Source: Mesotaenium endlicherianum
Lineage: Eukaryota > Streptophyta > Zygnematophyceae > Zygnematales > Mesotaeniaceae
DNA: 64,000 bases
NCBI GenBank assembly: GCA_009602735.1
Contig: WELA01006875.1
Coordinates: 203,070 to 267,069, forward strand
Direction of reading: 5' to 3'
In this document: positions 21,827-32,464 of the stretch, piece after piece
How the letters are laid out: each line of letters opens with the position of its first letter
How positions within the stretch are numbered: the first letter of the stretch is position 1
Program-made: the position numbers and the translations under genes
The notes under the pieces: generated by a model
Database searches by the model: none
What the model saw: the letters and a program-made list of their open reading frames with translations, nothing else
What the model was told of the DNA's origin: nothing

Positions 21827-23792
21827 TTCGCGCCAGTAGGTCTTGACACCTGGTCAGCTCCGCCACTCTGGTTTCTCTGAGTGCTTCACCTTGGTCAGCC
21901 TCAGCTGCGTCCCTTTCAACACCATATTCTTCTTCTCGCTGATGCGCTTCCTTGATAGCTCTCTGATCAGAGGTTGGCACCACATAAACTCCAATCATTA
22001 CTGGTCTTGGCCTGGGCATAGGCTTGTCAGAGAATGTCATCTGCTGCCAAGTCATAATTGACTTCACCAACCACGTCATGGAGTGATGCCCAATCATATT
22101 GCCAAATATCTTCCCAGCGTCGTCCTGTCCCACCATCGCAACAATTTCTTGTGCAATGGAGTTGGGTACCCCTAGGCACCTTCCCTTTTCTTCAGCTGTC
22201 GGCTCTCTCCACTGAGCTTCTCTGTCGTGCGCATTCTTAACCATTCGTGGTCCTCCATTCACGAATGCGCGTGATCCTGTGTATGCCGTGAAGATGGGCA
22301 GCACCACCCTTGGCCGGCCTGGCTCGTTGACGACGTACTGTGGGTAGGAATCCCTCCTGATCACTGGCTTGGTTTCCACCATCAGTGCTTCTCCCACAGA
22401 TACTGCTGTTGGTGAGCGCCGCGTAATCTCCTCCATCTCCCTCAGGATTTCAATGGACATGCCGTTGGTCCAGAATAATCTGGCCCGGTGTGAGAGTCCT
22501 CCGTGCTTGGCGTCGTTGATCAATATATGATGACCCAGGGTGGAGTCAAAGACCAGCCATGGATCTCCTGTCTTTATTTGGTTGTAATCCATCTCTGGAT
22601 GTACATTCTCAATCACAAACACTGGTGGGTAGAGATGCTGGCGTTCCCGCAGCATACTGATGATTTTCACCATCCATCCCCAGTGTTGTGCTCGCGGGTC
22701 ATTGAATCCTCTCCTGTTCCCAGCTTGCGAGAAAGGTTGACAAGGGAATCCCGCAAAGATCCAGTCAATCCTGTAACCATACAGGTCCTCAGACTTCACA
22801 TGGAGAATGTTTCCTCCAGCAAGACGCACCAAACTAGAGTCAGTAGGCACCAACGCCTTGAAATGATGCATTTGCCGCATCTGACTCATGACCTCTTTAA
22901 ATGCTGTGAAAGCACTCTCATCATTGTCCACATACAGCACTTTGGATACCTGGATACCTCGCTGAATCAGTGAGATGATTCCAGAACCAAGTCCGGCGAA
23001 CAATTCCAGCAACGCTACTCCTCTCCTGCGAAAAGGATCTTCCATCCTCACAATGCCTTGCGGCAGCGGGTCTACTCCAGGCATCAAATTGGCAGCAGAC
23101 TTAACTGGATATGGAACTGGCAGCAGCTCTTGCGGGCCACGGTTCCTGTTACTCACAGCTTCCAGTTGCTCCATAATCCGAGGTTGCCAAACCAAGGGAG
23201 TCGGCATGTTGACGCTGGTGTAGCCCTCCTCTTTGCGTTGCATGATGAGGTCATAATGGTCTGGATACCGGTCATTCGCATAACAGTCTAGCAGTCCGTA
23301 GTTTGCCTCTCCCGAGCAAACCATTTTTACAGGAGTTTCTCCTGTCGGCTGCCGATCTGTCGACTGGTAAGTCACCCTCTGCTTCCGCAGGTTGATGACC
23401 ATACCCAGGGGAATCAGGGCTTCTGTCCCCAAGAGGACATCATAGTTCTCTGCCTCTGTCACCGTGCATTCTATGAGCAGTGACGCCTCCTCAGGTTTCC
23501 CCAAGTTTACCGTGATTTTCACAGGCTTGCGGGTAATTCCACAAGACTTTGAAATCTGCCCAGATGCAGTCCTCAACTGAAAAGGACTTTCTTTCAAGTC
23601 CCTTGCCGTCAATCCCAGAGCTTTCACAGCTCGCTTTTCCAAGACTACTGGCTGTGCACCAGTGTCCAATAGGATATTGGGAGCGGCCCAGTCGTTGAAC
23701 GTCAAAACTCTATCCTTGTTCTGCACTCTCACAGTACTGAAATTAGTAGGCAGGGAAGCGCTGTTCGCGCCTTCCTCAGCTATGTCCAGCTG
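21738..23792 (-). CDS. E1 retropepsin fused to C5-cytosine DNA methyltransferase
   Basis: Uninterrupted frame of 685 codons following the UAG at 23793. Numbered from the GTG codon at 23732, the retropepsin signature LLDTGAQPVVL is at 21-31. The methyltransferase follows without a break: motif I LLELFAGLGSG (241-251, SAM binding), YVDND (267-271), motif IV GFPCQPFSQAGNR with catalytic Cys331 (about 22742), motif VI FVIENV (372-377), motif VIII HRARLFW (415-421), then the target-recognition region, a motif IX-like EEKGRCLGVP and motif X FGNMIGHHSMTWLVKSI (543-559). Catalytic and cofactor residues all look intact. The GFPCQxFSxxG form resembles bacterial Dcm/HhaI-type enzymes rather than Dnmt3. 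Expected product: 5-methylcytosine in DNA, perhaps of the element's own cDNA. The RT of the same copy is decayed. Confidence 0.92.
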   Translation of the reverse strand, partial: QLDIAEEGANSASLPTNFSTVRVQNKDRVLTFNDWAAPNILLDTGAQPVVLEKRAVKALGLTARDLKESPFQLRTASGQISKSCGITRKPVKITVNLGKPEEASLLIECTVTEAENYDVLLGTEALIPLGMVINLRKQRVTYQSTDRQPTGETPVKMVCSGEANYGLLDCYANDRYPDHYDLIMQRKEEGYTSVNMPTPLVWQPRIMEQLEAVSNRNRGPQELLPVPYPVKSAANLMPGVDPLPQGIVRMEDPFRRRGVALLELFAGLGSGIISLIQRGIQVSKVLYVDNDESAFTAFKEVMSQMRQMHHFKALVPTDSSLVRLAGGNILHVKSEDLYGYRIDWIFAGFPCQPFSQAGNRRGFNDPRAQHWGWMVKIISMLRERQHLYPPVFVIENVHPEMDYNQIKTGDPWLVFDSTLGHHILINDAKHGGLSHRARLFWTNGMSIEILREMEEITRRSPTAVSVGEALMVETKPVIRRDSYPQYVVNEPGRPRVVLPIFTAYTGSRAFVNGGPRMVKNAHDREAQWREPTAEEKGRCLGVPNSIAQEIVAMVGQDDAGKIFGNMIGHHSMTWLVKSIMTWQQMTFSDKPMPRPRPVMIGVYVVPTSDQRAIKEAHQREEEYGVERDAAEADQGEALRETRVAELTRCQDLLARIDNHGSTRPSEKRAAKAARRCSHGRPGNW

Positions 23793-23795
23793 CTA
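23787..23795 (-). other. in-frame amber UAG-CAG-CUG between E1 gag and protease
   Basis: Gag ends ...VEEAG, then TAG CAG CTG, and the same frame continues QLDIAEEG... into the protease. The context is one base (final G for A) from UAG-CAR-YYA. Gag-pol readthrough at UAG is known in gammaretroviruses and proposed in some LTR retrotransposons; a CAG-to-TAG mutation is the alternative. Confidence 0.6.
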
Positions 23796-25887
23796 TCCGG
23801 CTTCTTCAACCGTGAAAGGATACGTAAGACGCAGATCAGCGAGTGAAAGACAAGGAATGTGCTGAATCCGGTGTTCCACTAGAGCCTTCAGCTTCTCCAG
23901 CGAAAAACTAAATGTCTTGCGTGGCCCGGGCTTGGCTTGTCGTAGCTGCGCAATCTCGTTCTCATCGAGAGTGATCCAAAAGGTCTGAGGAAGCTTCCCA
24001 GCATTCCTTGGAACCAGACGGTCATGATCTGCGCGCTCCGCAGCCGTTGCAGCCACGACCTTCTCAGGCGTCAGCTTCTCGCCTTTGCAGACGGTCTTTT
24101 CGGCCACATCTGCATCATAATAGATATTAGGCACATTTAGTCTTGCAAATTGAGCTTTCAACTCTGCAATCTCTGCACTCATAGCATCATACTTCCGGTT
24201 ACCCTTTCGGTTACCAGAGTTATCTTTCTCCTTTTTCTTACCCTTATCTGCCTCTTTTGTGGCAGCATTAGCCCATGGTGGCTTCAGATTTGGGTTCTTG
24301 GACCAACACTCATCTTCTGAGTGTCCCTTTTTGCTACAATGTGCGCATACCTGCGCCTTGCTTGCAGACAATTGCTTAGCATCCGGGTACGGACAATCTC
24401 TCTTCTGATGTCCCGATTTCCCGCAATTGCAACAGCCCTCTGCTGTCTCAGCAGTGTTGGCGTGCTTAACAAACCTATTGAAAGACCCGCTCTTCTTCTT
24501 AAACTGGAAATTAGAGCTATTGGCCTTAGGCTGAAAGGATTCCTCCTTTCTCTCAAGAGCCATAAGCGTCTGGGAAGCCTCCTTGTACCAGACTTTACCT
24601 TCCTCGACATTGCGTGCTATTTCAGCAGCCTCGTCGATGTTCCAGTCGATTCCGCGTTTCGCAGATAGGTGCGGCCTGACCTCCCGATCTGTGTCTTTAC
24701 CCAAACACAATAAGGATTTNAACACAATAGGGATTTGTCAGCCACAATCCTAGGCTCATGGATTCCTGCCTTCTTGGCAAGGTCTACCAATCTGGATATG
24801 ACCTCCATCACTGTCTCGTTCTTCTGACGGACTAAATGCACATAACGGTGCACCTTAAGACTGCGATCCTCTGGGAATTTTGCTTCAAGCAACTTAAAGA
24901 AACGACGCAGACAGTGCTCAGAGTCTAACTGGTCATCCCCAGCCTCTATATCCCTACGGCAACTAGCCAACGCTTGCGCATGGCTTGCTGCCGTGGTGGC
25001 ACTATCACCATGCTGCCCTGTAAAAGGTGCAGTCCTGCGCGTTACTCGTTCCTGAGCATTAGCAATCTTTTCAGACAATTCTGCACACACTTTACGTAAT
25101 TCTGCGACAGACCCAGCATCATCATCTCGAGTAGCCGCTCGCTGCTGACCCTCGGTGAGTTGCCTCATGGCATCTGTTAATTCTTGTGTTAGTGCAGCTA
25201 AGTCTACGCTCTCAACAGGTGCAGCAAGTATTGCTCTTTCTGATGACAAAGCGGACAGGCGGGCTTTCGCAGCCTCTTTCTGGATTTTTAAATCCCTCGC
25301 CTTCTTTTGCTCGTCAAACGCCCATTCCAGGGTAAGGTTCTCATCCTTCCGGAATTGGCGATAAAGCAACAAGGCATCCTTGTCCAAGTACTGAACCAAG
25401 CAACTGACTGAGTATAAGAAGAATCCTTTTGGATTCTCTCAAAGAAATCAGCCCAATAGATCTCATCAAACTCTTCGAAAGTGAGACTATTTCCACCGGT
25501 TCGTCCACTAAAACACTTTGTAGACAGCTTGAACTTAGGATTTTCATCCTTATCAACACCAGTCATTTCGAATGGTGACCAAGACTCACTATCTTTACCC
25601 CACACATTGCGCTCTCTGCCCAAATTTTGTGCAGAGGCTTGCGCGTTATACGGATTCTCACCGTTCGTGGCAGTATATCGAGACTCGTCTCCCGACGGTT
25701 GCTCACTCCACAGGTTATCCGTGCGCTCAGATGTCTCACTTCCTCGTGGACTCTGGCTTGAATCAGAACTTTCTGCAGGCTCCACAGGGTAGTAGAGTCT
25801 TCCACTCCTCAACTGCATGTACAGTTGAATTTCTCCGGGTCCCCTTCCAGGTTGAGCACCGGCAGCCCTCACAGGCCTCAATCCCAA
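23793..25887 (-). CDS. gag: E1 gag with two CCHC knuckles (frameshift and N-join)
   Basis: The N-terminal part (25887-about 25399) starts MGLRPVRAAG and is Ser-rich. A one-base frameshift near 25390-25410 leads into the Lys/Glu/Gln-rich capsid region (VQYLDKDALLLYRQFRKDE...). A single N at 24720 lies between two copies of AACACAATA(A/G)GGATTT, so the frame break there is probably an unmerged assembly overlap. The C-terminal part carries two zinc knuckles, CCNCGKSGHQKRDC and CAHCSKKGHSEDEC (about 24300-24450), then a Lys-rich linker, ending at the UAG before the protease. Role: particle assembly and RNA packaging. Confidence 0.78.
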
Positions 25888-26532
25888 TTTGCTTGGGAAT
25901 GTCTATTCACCTGAACCACAGAACCAAAGTTCTCAGAAGTAGAACGGAAGTCTCTTACTTCCACATAGGCTTTATGCCTTAAGGTTATTGGGTTTACAAG
26001 CGAGCAAATTGTAGTTTGCAGAAGTCACACTCTAAGCAGCTTGACATACAACGTCAGATACAGAGAAAATCGCCCTTCAGGCTTTTGCTTAACTTTCACA
26101 AAGTCACAGCTTACAAAACTCTGAAACTACACGTCTATGCTGGCCTGGGTCAAGGCCACTTAACACCGCGCCTTAACAGCTCTTCACTGCCAGGCTAGGC
26201 TCACTCAGTTCTTCACTGAGAGCTTTATCTGCCAATACTACCCTCTCTTTTCGAGATGCGAATGCGACTTCTGAGAACTTGGAAACTAAAACACAACTCA
26301 CCCTTTTAAGGCTGCTTCACACACACTTGTGGCGTTTGGCCAAATCTGCAGTTCTCCTACTTTCAGCAGTGAGATTCTCTCTTGGGAACTCCTGCAATCC
26401 TAACTTATCTATGATACACTGAGAAGAATCTTCAGCGTCGGCAGAAGCGGGGGGCCTCGGCTCTCCAATGACCTTGGGAACTCCTTCTTCTTCTTCGCGC
26501 CCTTCTTCTCCTTCCTTCTGCTCCTTCTGCTT
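25888..26532 (-). other. E1 leader / probable partial 5' LTR
   Basis: Non-coding DNA upstream of E1 gag, cut on the right by LTR-B. The minus strand at 26317-26532 has an open charged stretch (KEQKEGEEGREEEEGVPKVIG...) with no known domain. No PBS or second LTR copy exists in the window, so LTR limits cannot be set. Confidence 0.45.
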
Positions 26533-27251
26533 TGAAATGAATCGTCTTACCAAATAGGCGATTAATAATTAATAAAGATCTTTATATCAGCAAGTAATCT
26601 TTATGGTATTTTTCGTTAACTGATTAAACGGCAAAGGACAACACACTAGCAGTGAATAATACTCGTAAGTCAAATGCGAGTAAACTAGCATCAATAATGC
26701 AAATCAGTAAACTCATACATAAGCAAGGTTAGAGAACAGTGCATATCAATGGCTTCTCGCCTTGGATTCAGATCGCTCTCAGTAAGCTGTACAAGAGAGT
26801 TGGCCTCGTTTCCGAATGCCGAACTCGAGAGCAATGCCTAGCATATGTACATGGAATGAGTTTACTGTTCAACGGTCAGTGCGATGGCACCGCCTACCCG
26901 GGAGTTAACCACGTTGGTAGGACCTCGGTTAACCAAATCCACCGCCATCTCCCATCATCCCGAATCGCCATCCATCATAGGGATGTCATCTGGCCATTCA
27001 TCTAGCATACCACACTTAGATGCATACCGAGGCAGTTCGCTGCTACCGAGTACGGAAGTCAGCTGGCTGTCAAAGAATGTGTCAGCAAGCTGACTTAAGG
27101 TGACACCAGCCTGCTACTTTCGGCCGTCATTAAACTGATATTAAATATAAAGTCCAGCAGACTGATTATTAACTAGAGTTCAGCAGGCTGAACTTATTTA
27201 ACTACATTATTTAAATGAATATTATGTCAACCAATATACTGATTCATTACA
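26533..27251 (-). repeat. LTR-B, 3' LTR of E2
   Basis: Plus-strand TGAAATGAATC ... GATTCATTACA, the reverse of the family LTR. It is followed on the right by the PPT complement, proving it is the 3' LTR of a minus-strand element. The left side has no PBS and joins E1 leader DNA. Confidence 0.92.
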
Positions 27252-27264
27252 ATCCCTCCAACTT
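27252..27264 (-). other. E2 polypurine tract
   Basis: Minus-strand AAGTTGGAGGGAT next to the LTR start TGTAATG. The identical tract precedes LTR-E at 45363-45375. A TTGTCGAGGCGACAA hairpin lies a few bases upstream. Confidence 0.85.
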
Positions 27265-27336
27265 ATCATGTTGTCGCCTCGACAACACTAACACTAATAA
27301 CAGCGTGCTGTCCCTTCTGTCCCCAGCCTACTGCCA

Positions 27337-29033
27337 TTAGGAGGGAGATGTCCTTGAGGCCCTATACTCAGGGGAGCCAAACCTCCTCCTGTCTTGGGGT
27401 CTTCTGAAGCCTGTCAGAGAGGGAGGTTCCGTGTAAGGACCCCGCGGAGAACGCAGTAACTGGGCTGTTTCCTCCTGCACAGTCTGAAACTGGAGGGAGG
27501 CAGCCTTCTCCTGGGCAGCCCTCAAACTGACAGGTACGTATACCGGCATCCCAGAAGGATGTTGCATGACATGAGCCAAGGGTACATGCCCTTTCTGCGA
27601 GGGAGATGCTGGCAGGCCTCTGGCTATCTCCCGAGCAGCCCTCCTATCTGCTCTGTCTGACTGGGTCTCCTTGCCTGGAGATGGGGTCTGTCCTCTGGCA
27701 GTCCCCAGCCAAGTCATATCCTCCTCTTTAGCGAGTTGCTGCATGGCCAACCCCGTCTTCTCCCTTATAGGGGATGTGGCAGGCGTCAGGATCACGGCGG
27801 GGCTAGTGTCCTCCTCCTCGCCTTCCTCCTCGTCTTCCTCTGACTCCTCCTCCTCTCCGTCCCCGGGTTCCTCTGAGACTTCTGGGGTCTCTTCTGTCAG
27901 NTTGGGGTCTCTTCTGTCAACTGCTCCAGCTCTTCCCGAGAAAAAGAATATCCTACTGACCTTCCCCTTTTGGGTGCTGGTGGGGGCTGCTGAGCCCGGA
28001 CCGCATAGAGGTCCTTTTCCCCCTGCTTACTTGCCCATTTGGCATAAGCGTGCTTCCCTTTGGAGAATGACTCTCGGGCCCTGCTTCTGTCCCCCTGCAT
28101 CTCTTGGCTCATGCAGTCTCTGACTCCATCCAATCTTGGGTCCCAAGCCGCAATGTGAGGGGGCAATACTATGTTCCCCTTTAGGTCTGTCAGGAAATCC
28201 TCATCCGTCGCCCTGTCATTCTGCTGGTCCCTCATGTTGATGGTCATCCACCGCCAATCGGTGGGCTTTTGAAAGAAGGCAGGGTCTGTCCTTTTAAGAG
28301 TACAAGGGTACCAGTGCCCTGCAAAGTCCAGCTGACTGGTTTCCCTGGCCACGAATTCCCAGCTCTTCCTCTCCACCTCGTTGTACATGGCCTTGAACCT
28401 GTTATGGGGTGTTGAGTCCTTGAAGCTGTACGCGTCCATGGGGATCATCCTGATGACCCTATCTGCCCCCCAGATACCAGGAATCGAGACAACTCCTGCT
28501 TCGTTCACCTGGGCCATTGCCTTGGCCTCTCCGATCGTATATCCTACCATCCTGGCGTAATCGTGGTAGAGGAGGAGCCCTGTGCTGACCTCGATATACT
28601 TGTCAAAGTTTTCAAATGTCTCCCCTTCCTTTTGGAGGATTTCCTTCTGCAACTCACTGCAACTTCTCTGGGCATACTTGAAGGCCTTCTCCAGTAGATC
28701 AAAGTCCTTGCCCAGCACTGTGTAGCGGTAGCTGCTGACTCTCCTCTGTTCTTCTTCTTCGGCCTGCTGCTTCCGCTTCTCCTCAGCTTGCCTCTCCTCC
28801 TCTGCTTTCTTGGCCTCCTCTGCAGCTTTCCTGTCCATTTCTTCCTGCCTCAGTCTGGCCTGTTCCTCCTCCTCCTTCTTCTTTTGTGCCTCCCGCTGTT
28901 GTTGGAGTCGTTGTGATTCCCGAGCGGTGATGGAAGATGATTTGATGTCTCCACGGAATTGCAAGTATTCTGCATGTGCCTCTTCCGCCCTTCTCTTCCT
29001 CTTGAGTTCCGACTTTTGAGTCATCCTGCTCAA
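27337..29033 (-). CDS. ORFX: extra ORF of E2 between pol and 3' LTR, function unknown
   Basis: About 560 codons on the same strand as pol. Residues 1-105 form a Lys/Glu/Gln/Arg-rich coiled coil (RLQQQREAQKKKEEEEQARL...). About 105-330 is a compact, possibly folded region rich in aromatics (FENFDKYIEVSTGLLLYHDY, FAGHWYPCTLKRTDPAFF). Then come a Pro/Arg stretch, a very acidic run (EEEESEEDEEEGEEED) and a basic tail (DRADRRAAREIARG; HVPLAHVMQHPSGMPVYVPV). A single N at 27901 between two copies of GGGGTCTCTTCTGTCA breaks the frame and is likely an assembly join; both sides belong to one protein. A homologous C-terminus occurs at 44215-44554 next to LTR-E, so ORFX is a family property. I recognise no domain and see no transmembrane segment, so env-like function is not supported. 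Confidence 0.7.
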
Positions 29034-29356
29034 TCATAAACACAATGAAGTTAGTGAAGTCATGATATTTTGCCGCTACTGAGTGCCCTTGATGAAGAGG
29101 AACGCGATCGGGAGAGTTCCTAGAGTGGAATACCCGGTGTGNCGGTGTGAGTGCATATAAGGAAAAAATGAGTTACAGAGCAAGTGAGTGTGAGCGCAGG
29201 TTGAGTGTGTAATATGGTGATCAAAGACTACCACTCCCTCCAACTTAAATTTAAAGGTGGGCTGCCTGTCACAACTGTCACTAACTGTCACATCCCCCTC
29301 CAACTTATATGGAGACAGGACCTCCTGTCACCTTCCCATGTCTACTGAAGGGACAG
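29034..29356 (-). other. spacer between E2 chromodomain and ORFX
   Basis: Non-coding stretch with a single N at 29142 flanked on both sides by CGGTGTG. It could hold a subgenomic promoter or splice acceptor for ORFX; none was identified. Confidence 0.4.
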
Positions 29357-32300
29357 TTAGGGCGGTGCCCCAGCCGCCCAAAGGTGGAACCGTTTCAACG
29401 CCCCTTTGGCATTGGTCAGCTGGTCTTTAAATTCCCAAGTGTCCCCAGAGGCATCGTAACCCTTCCATCGGATGAGGTACTTCATGACATATTTAGACGA
29501 TCGACGGACCGAGCGAGCGTCTAAAATCTCATCGACCTCATATTCCTCAGGGTCGCCGTCCCGGACAGCGGGGACCGGTCTCGGTTGGACAGGTAACCGA
29601 CCTGTGAACAGTGTATCACCTTTGATGTATGGTTCCAGGAAGGAGACATTAAAGATCGGGTGACCCTTGTAGTCAGCTGACATGTTCAGTTTGTAAGCAT
29701 TCTGAACGATACGACGTAACACCGACCCAGACAGGGCCAAGCTTTTTCTTGACCACACCAGGGAGGTACAAGTGCTGAGAATGCAGTTTGACTAAATCCC
29801 CCTTGGAAAATGTCAGTTCCCGACGGTGTTGATTAGCGTATTTTTGTTGGTTTTCTTGGGCCGTGTGCAAGTTTCGTTGGACTTCTGACAGGGTGTCAGC
29901 AAACTCCTGAGTTAACTGGGAGGGCGACCGGGTTGTCAATCCCTTCAGGGTGAGTTAAAGATTCTCCTAGCACATCTAAAGGAGACTTAGGGACTCTACC
30001 CAGGCTGAGTTCAAAAGGAGTCTTGCCCGTGGACGCGTGCACCGCACTGTTGACCGCAAACTGAAATTGAGGCAACAAGCCATCCCAATTATCTTGTTTT
30101 TGGTTAATATATGCTCTCAGCACCTCCTGCAGAACTCGGTTAGTTCGTTCAGTCTGGCCAACAGTCTGAGGGTGGTTTGCTGTGCTGAGCAGCTGTTTGA
30201 CTCCCATTAACCCCATTAAAGCTCTCCATAACTTAGAGGTGAATTTTGAGTCTCTGTCTGATATGATATTAGAAGGNTATGATATAAGAAGGGAGCCCAT
30301 GCTGGCATACTACATGGTTGTAGAACTGTCTCGCTGTTTCGAGTGCACTCACTTTGACAGTTGTGGGGATAAAAATGACCATTTTTGTCGGTTTATCCAC
30401 GACTACCAGTATTGAATCATGCCCGTTGGCAGTTCTTGGTAGTGAGACCACCCAGTCCATGGATATAGTTTCCCAGCGTCCCGCTGGGATGGGTAGCGGT
30501 TGCAAGAGACCTCCGGGTGGTGTGTGCCGAGACTTATTTCTCTGACACTGGTCACAGGACTTGACATATTTCAAGACCTCCCGGGGTAACCCCTCCCAAT
30601 GATAATGTTTTGCCAGTTTGCCAACAGTTTTGGCCTGCCCCAAATGTCCACCCAGGAGACTGTCATGAGCTTGACTCAGTAAGAGAGACCTTATTTCCAA
30701 GTTATTAGGAATGACCAGCTTCAGCCTGCCTGAAGTGGTTTCAGTCACCCAGACCCCTCCCTTGAGCTTATACCCGAGTGCAGTAGCACGACACACACCA
30801 GTAGTGGGGCTGGGCTCAAATGTTGGGTCAGAAAGGTAGGCTTTCCTAAGTTGTTCAAGGAAGGACTTTTTCACCTTTAGTGAAGTGAGTGCACACAGGA
30901 CTTTATCTACAGCATGCTGACTAAAGTTCCTTTCTTGCAAGTCAGGTCTTCTAGAGAGTGCATCAGCAGGATTCAACTTCCCTGGTTTGTAGTCGATCTG
31001 GACTTGGAACTGCTCCAGCATCTGGCTCCAGCGGTTCTCCCTCCTCGACAGCTTGGACTTCTTCTGAAAGTGGGTCAGAGCTAGATGATCTGTAATCACC
31101 TTAAAAGCTTTACCATGTAAGTATGCTCTCCACTGTTTGAGTACATGAATGATAGCTAGCAGCTCTTTATCATGCACTGAGTAATTAATCTCCGCTGGAT
31201 TAAATTTCATAGACTCATACAACACAGGATGCCACTCCTGCCGTACCTTACCATCCTTTGTGGTTTTGTCAGCAGGCTGCAACAAAATAGCACCCATGGC
31301 AAAATCAGAGGCATCAGTAACCACCTGCACCGGTTTGCTGGGGTCATACACGGCTAGCACTGGGGCAGAACAAAGGGCATCTTTAAGGGTCTGGAAGGCA
31401 GCCTGCTGCTCTTCCCCCCACACATACCCGATGTCTTTCTTAGTAAGGTCAGTCAGTTTACTGGCCTTTGTGGAATAATTCTCAATAAATCTCCTATAGT
31501 AGTTAGCCAACCCGAGGAAGGATCTAACTTCAGAGACAGACTGTGGTACTGGCCAGTCCCTTATGGTCTGGACTTTCTTAGGATCCACACTGATGCCCTC
31601 TTTACTGACAACGTGGCCTAAGAATTCAATACTTTCCTTAAAGAAATCACACTTGCTCATCTTAGCATACAAGTGATTTTTCCGCAGAGTGTCCAGCACT
31701 TTCTTTAAGTGTTCAGTGTGCTGAGCTTCATCTTTAGAGAAAATTAAAATATCATCCAGGAAAACTTGCACAAACTTATCCAAATAAGGTCTGAAAATGT
31801 CATTCATAGCACCCATAAAGGTAGCAGGAGCATTAGTCAGTCCAAATGGCATCACGTTGAACTCATAGTGTCCATAACGTGTGCGGAAAGCAGTCTTGTG
31901 TTCATCCCCCTCAGCAATTCTGATTTGATGATAACCACTCTTGAAATCTGTCTTACTGAAAACCTTAGCACCAGACAGGGTATCAAGCAAGTCCTCGATC
32001 CTGGGTAAAGCATACTTGTTCTTTACTGTAATTCTGTTCAGGGCTCTGTAATCCACACACATCCGCATACTGCCATCCTTTTTCTTAACAAATAGGATGG
32101 GTGCGCCGTACGATGATTTACTGGAAGAAATATAACCATTTTCCTCCAGCTCTGCAATCTGTGTGTTTAACTCCTCACTCTCCAAATAAGACAAGCCATA
32201 CGTGCGTTGCCAGGGTGGCTGACTACCAGGTAATAAATCAATCCTATGATCTACTTCCCTTTTAGGGGGTAGTCCTGGAGGCATATTGAATACATCCGTG

Positions 32301-32464
32301 TACTGAGCAACAATTTTTGCAGCAGTAGGGTGCTCCGGAGGGTTTACCTTTTTCTCAACCACTTCTTCAGATTGAGGAGGTACCTCTCTTAGCCCAGACA
32401 GAACATTTTGTCTTCCTTCTGGTTCCAGCTTTTGACGAACTCCATTGCATTCAGCAACTTGCAT
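29357..32464 (-). pseudogene. pol: E2 RT-RNase H-integrase-chromodomain, frameshifted
   Basis: [31 protein letters not shown] and FLDD (FLDDILIFS). RNase [16 protein letters not shown]. Integrase: [11 protein letters not shown]...CDQCQRNK zinc finger, then catalytic D in MDWVVSLP, D in SDRDSKF and E in HPQTVGQTERTNR. A chromodomain follows (YLIRWKGYDASGDTWEF), ending TAA-side at 29357. The RT-RH-INT part is open from 32464 to the single N at 30277, which lies between near-duplicated ATGATAT(T/A)AGAAGG copies and is likely an assembly join. Further frameshifts near 29900-29940 and 29700-29758 break the integrase C-terminus. Two one-base deletions relative to E3 (near 32470 and 32395) put RT out of frame with protease. 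Confidence 0.85.

Larger units (their letters stand above)
18582..26532 (-). mobile_element. E1: Ty3/gypsy element encoding a DNA methyltransferase (truncated)
   Basis: Minus-strand order: leader (26532-25888), gag with two zinc knuckles (25887-23793), UAG, protease-DNMT (23792-21738), long charged linker (21826-19958), UAG, RT-RNase H (19957-18582). Integrase and the 3' LTR are missing. The left end stops at the LTR-like unit ending 18581, and the right side is cut by LTR-B of E2. Gag and RT contain frameshifts and one single-N assembly join, while the protease-DNMT reading frame is uninterrupted. Confidence 0.82.

Noticed and set aside
26739-27093. Open frames of 69-88 codons that recur at 8961-9315, 26739-27093, 34864-35218 and 38390-38599
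   Set aside because: They lie wholly inside copies of the same LTR, so their conservation reflects the repeat and not a protein.
27337-29033. ORFX as an env-like protein
   Set aside because: No signal peptide or transmembrane segment is visible; it is mostly coiled coil and charged.
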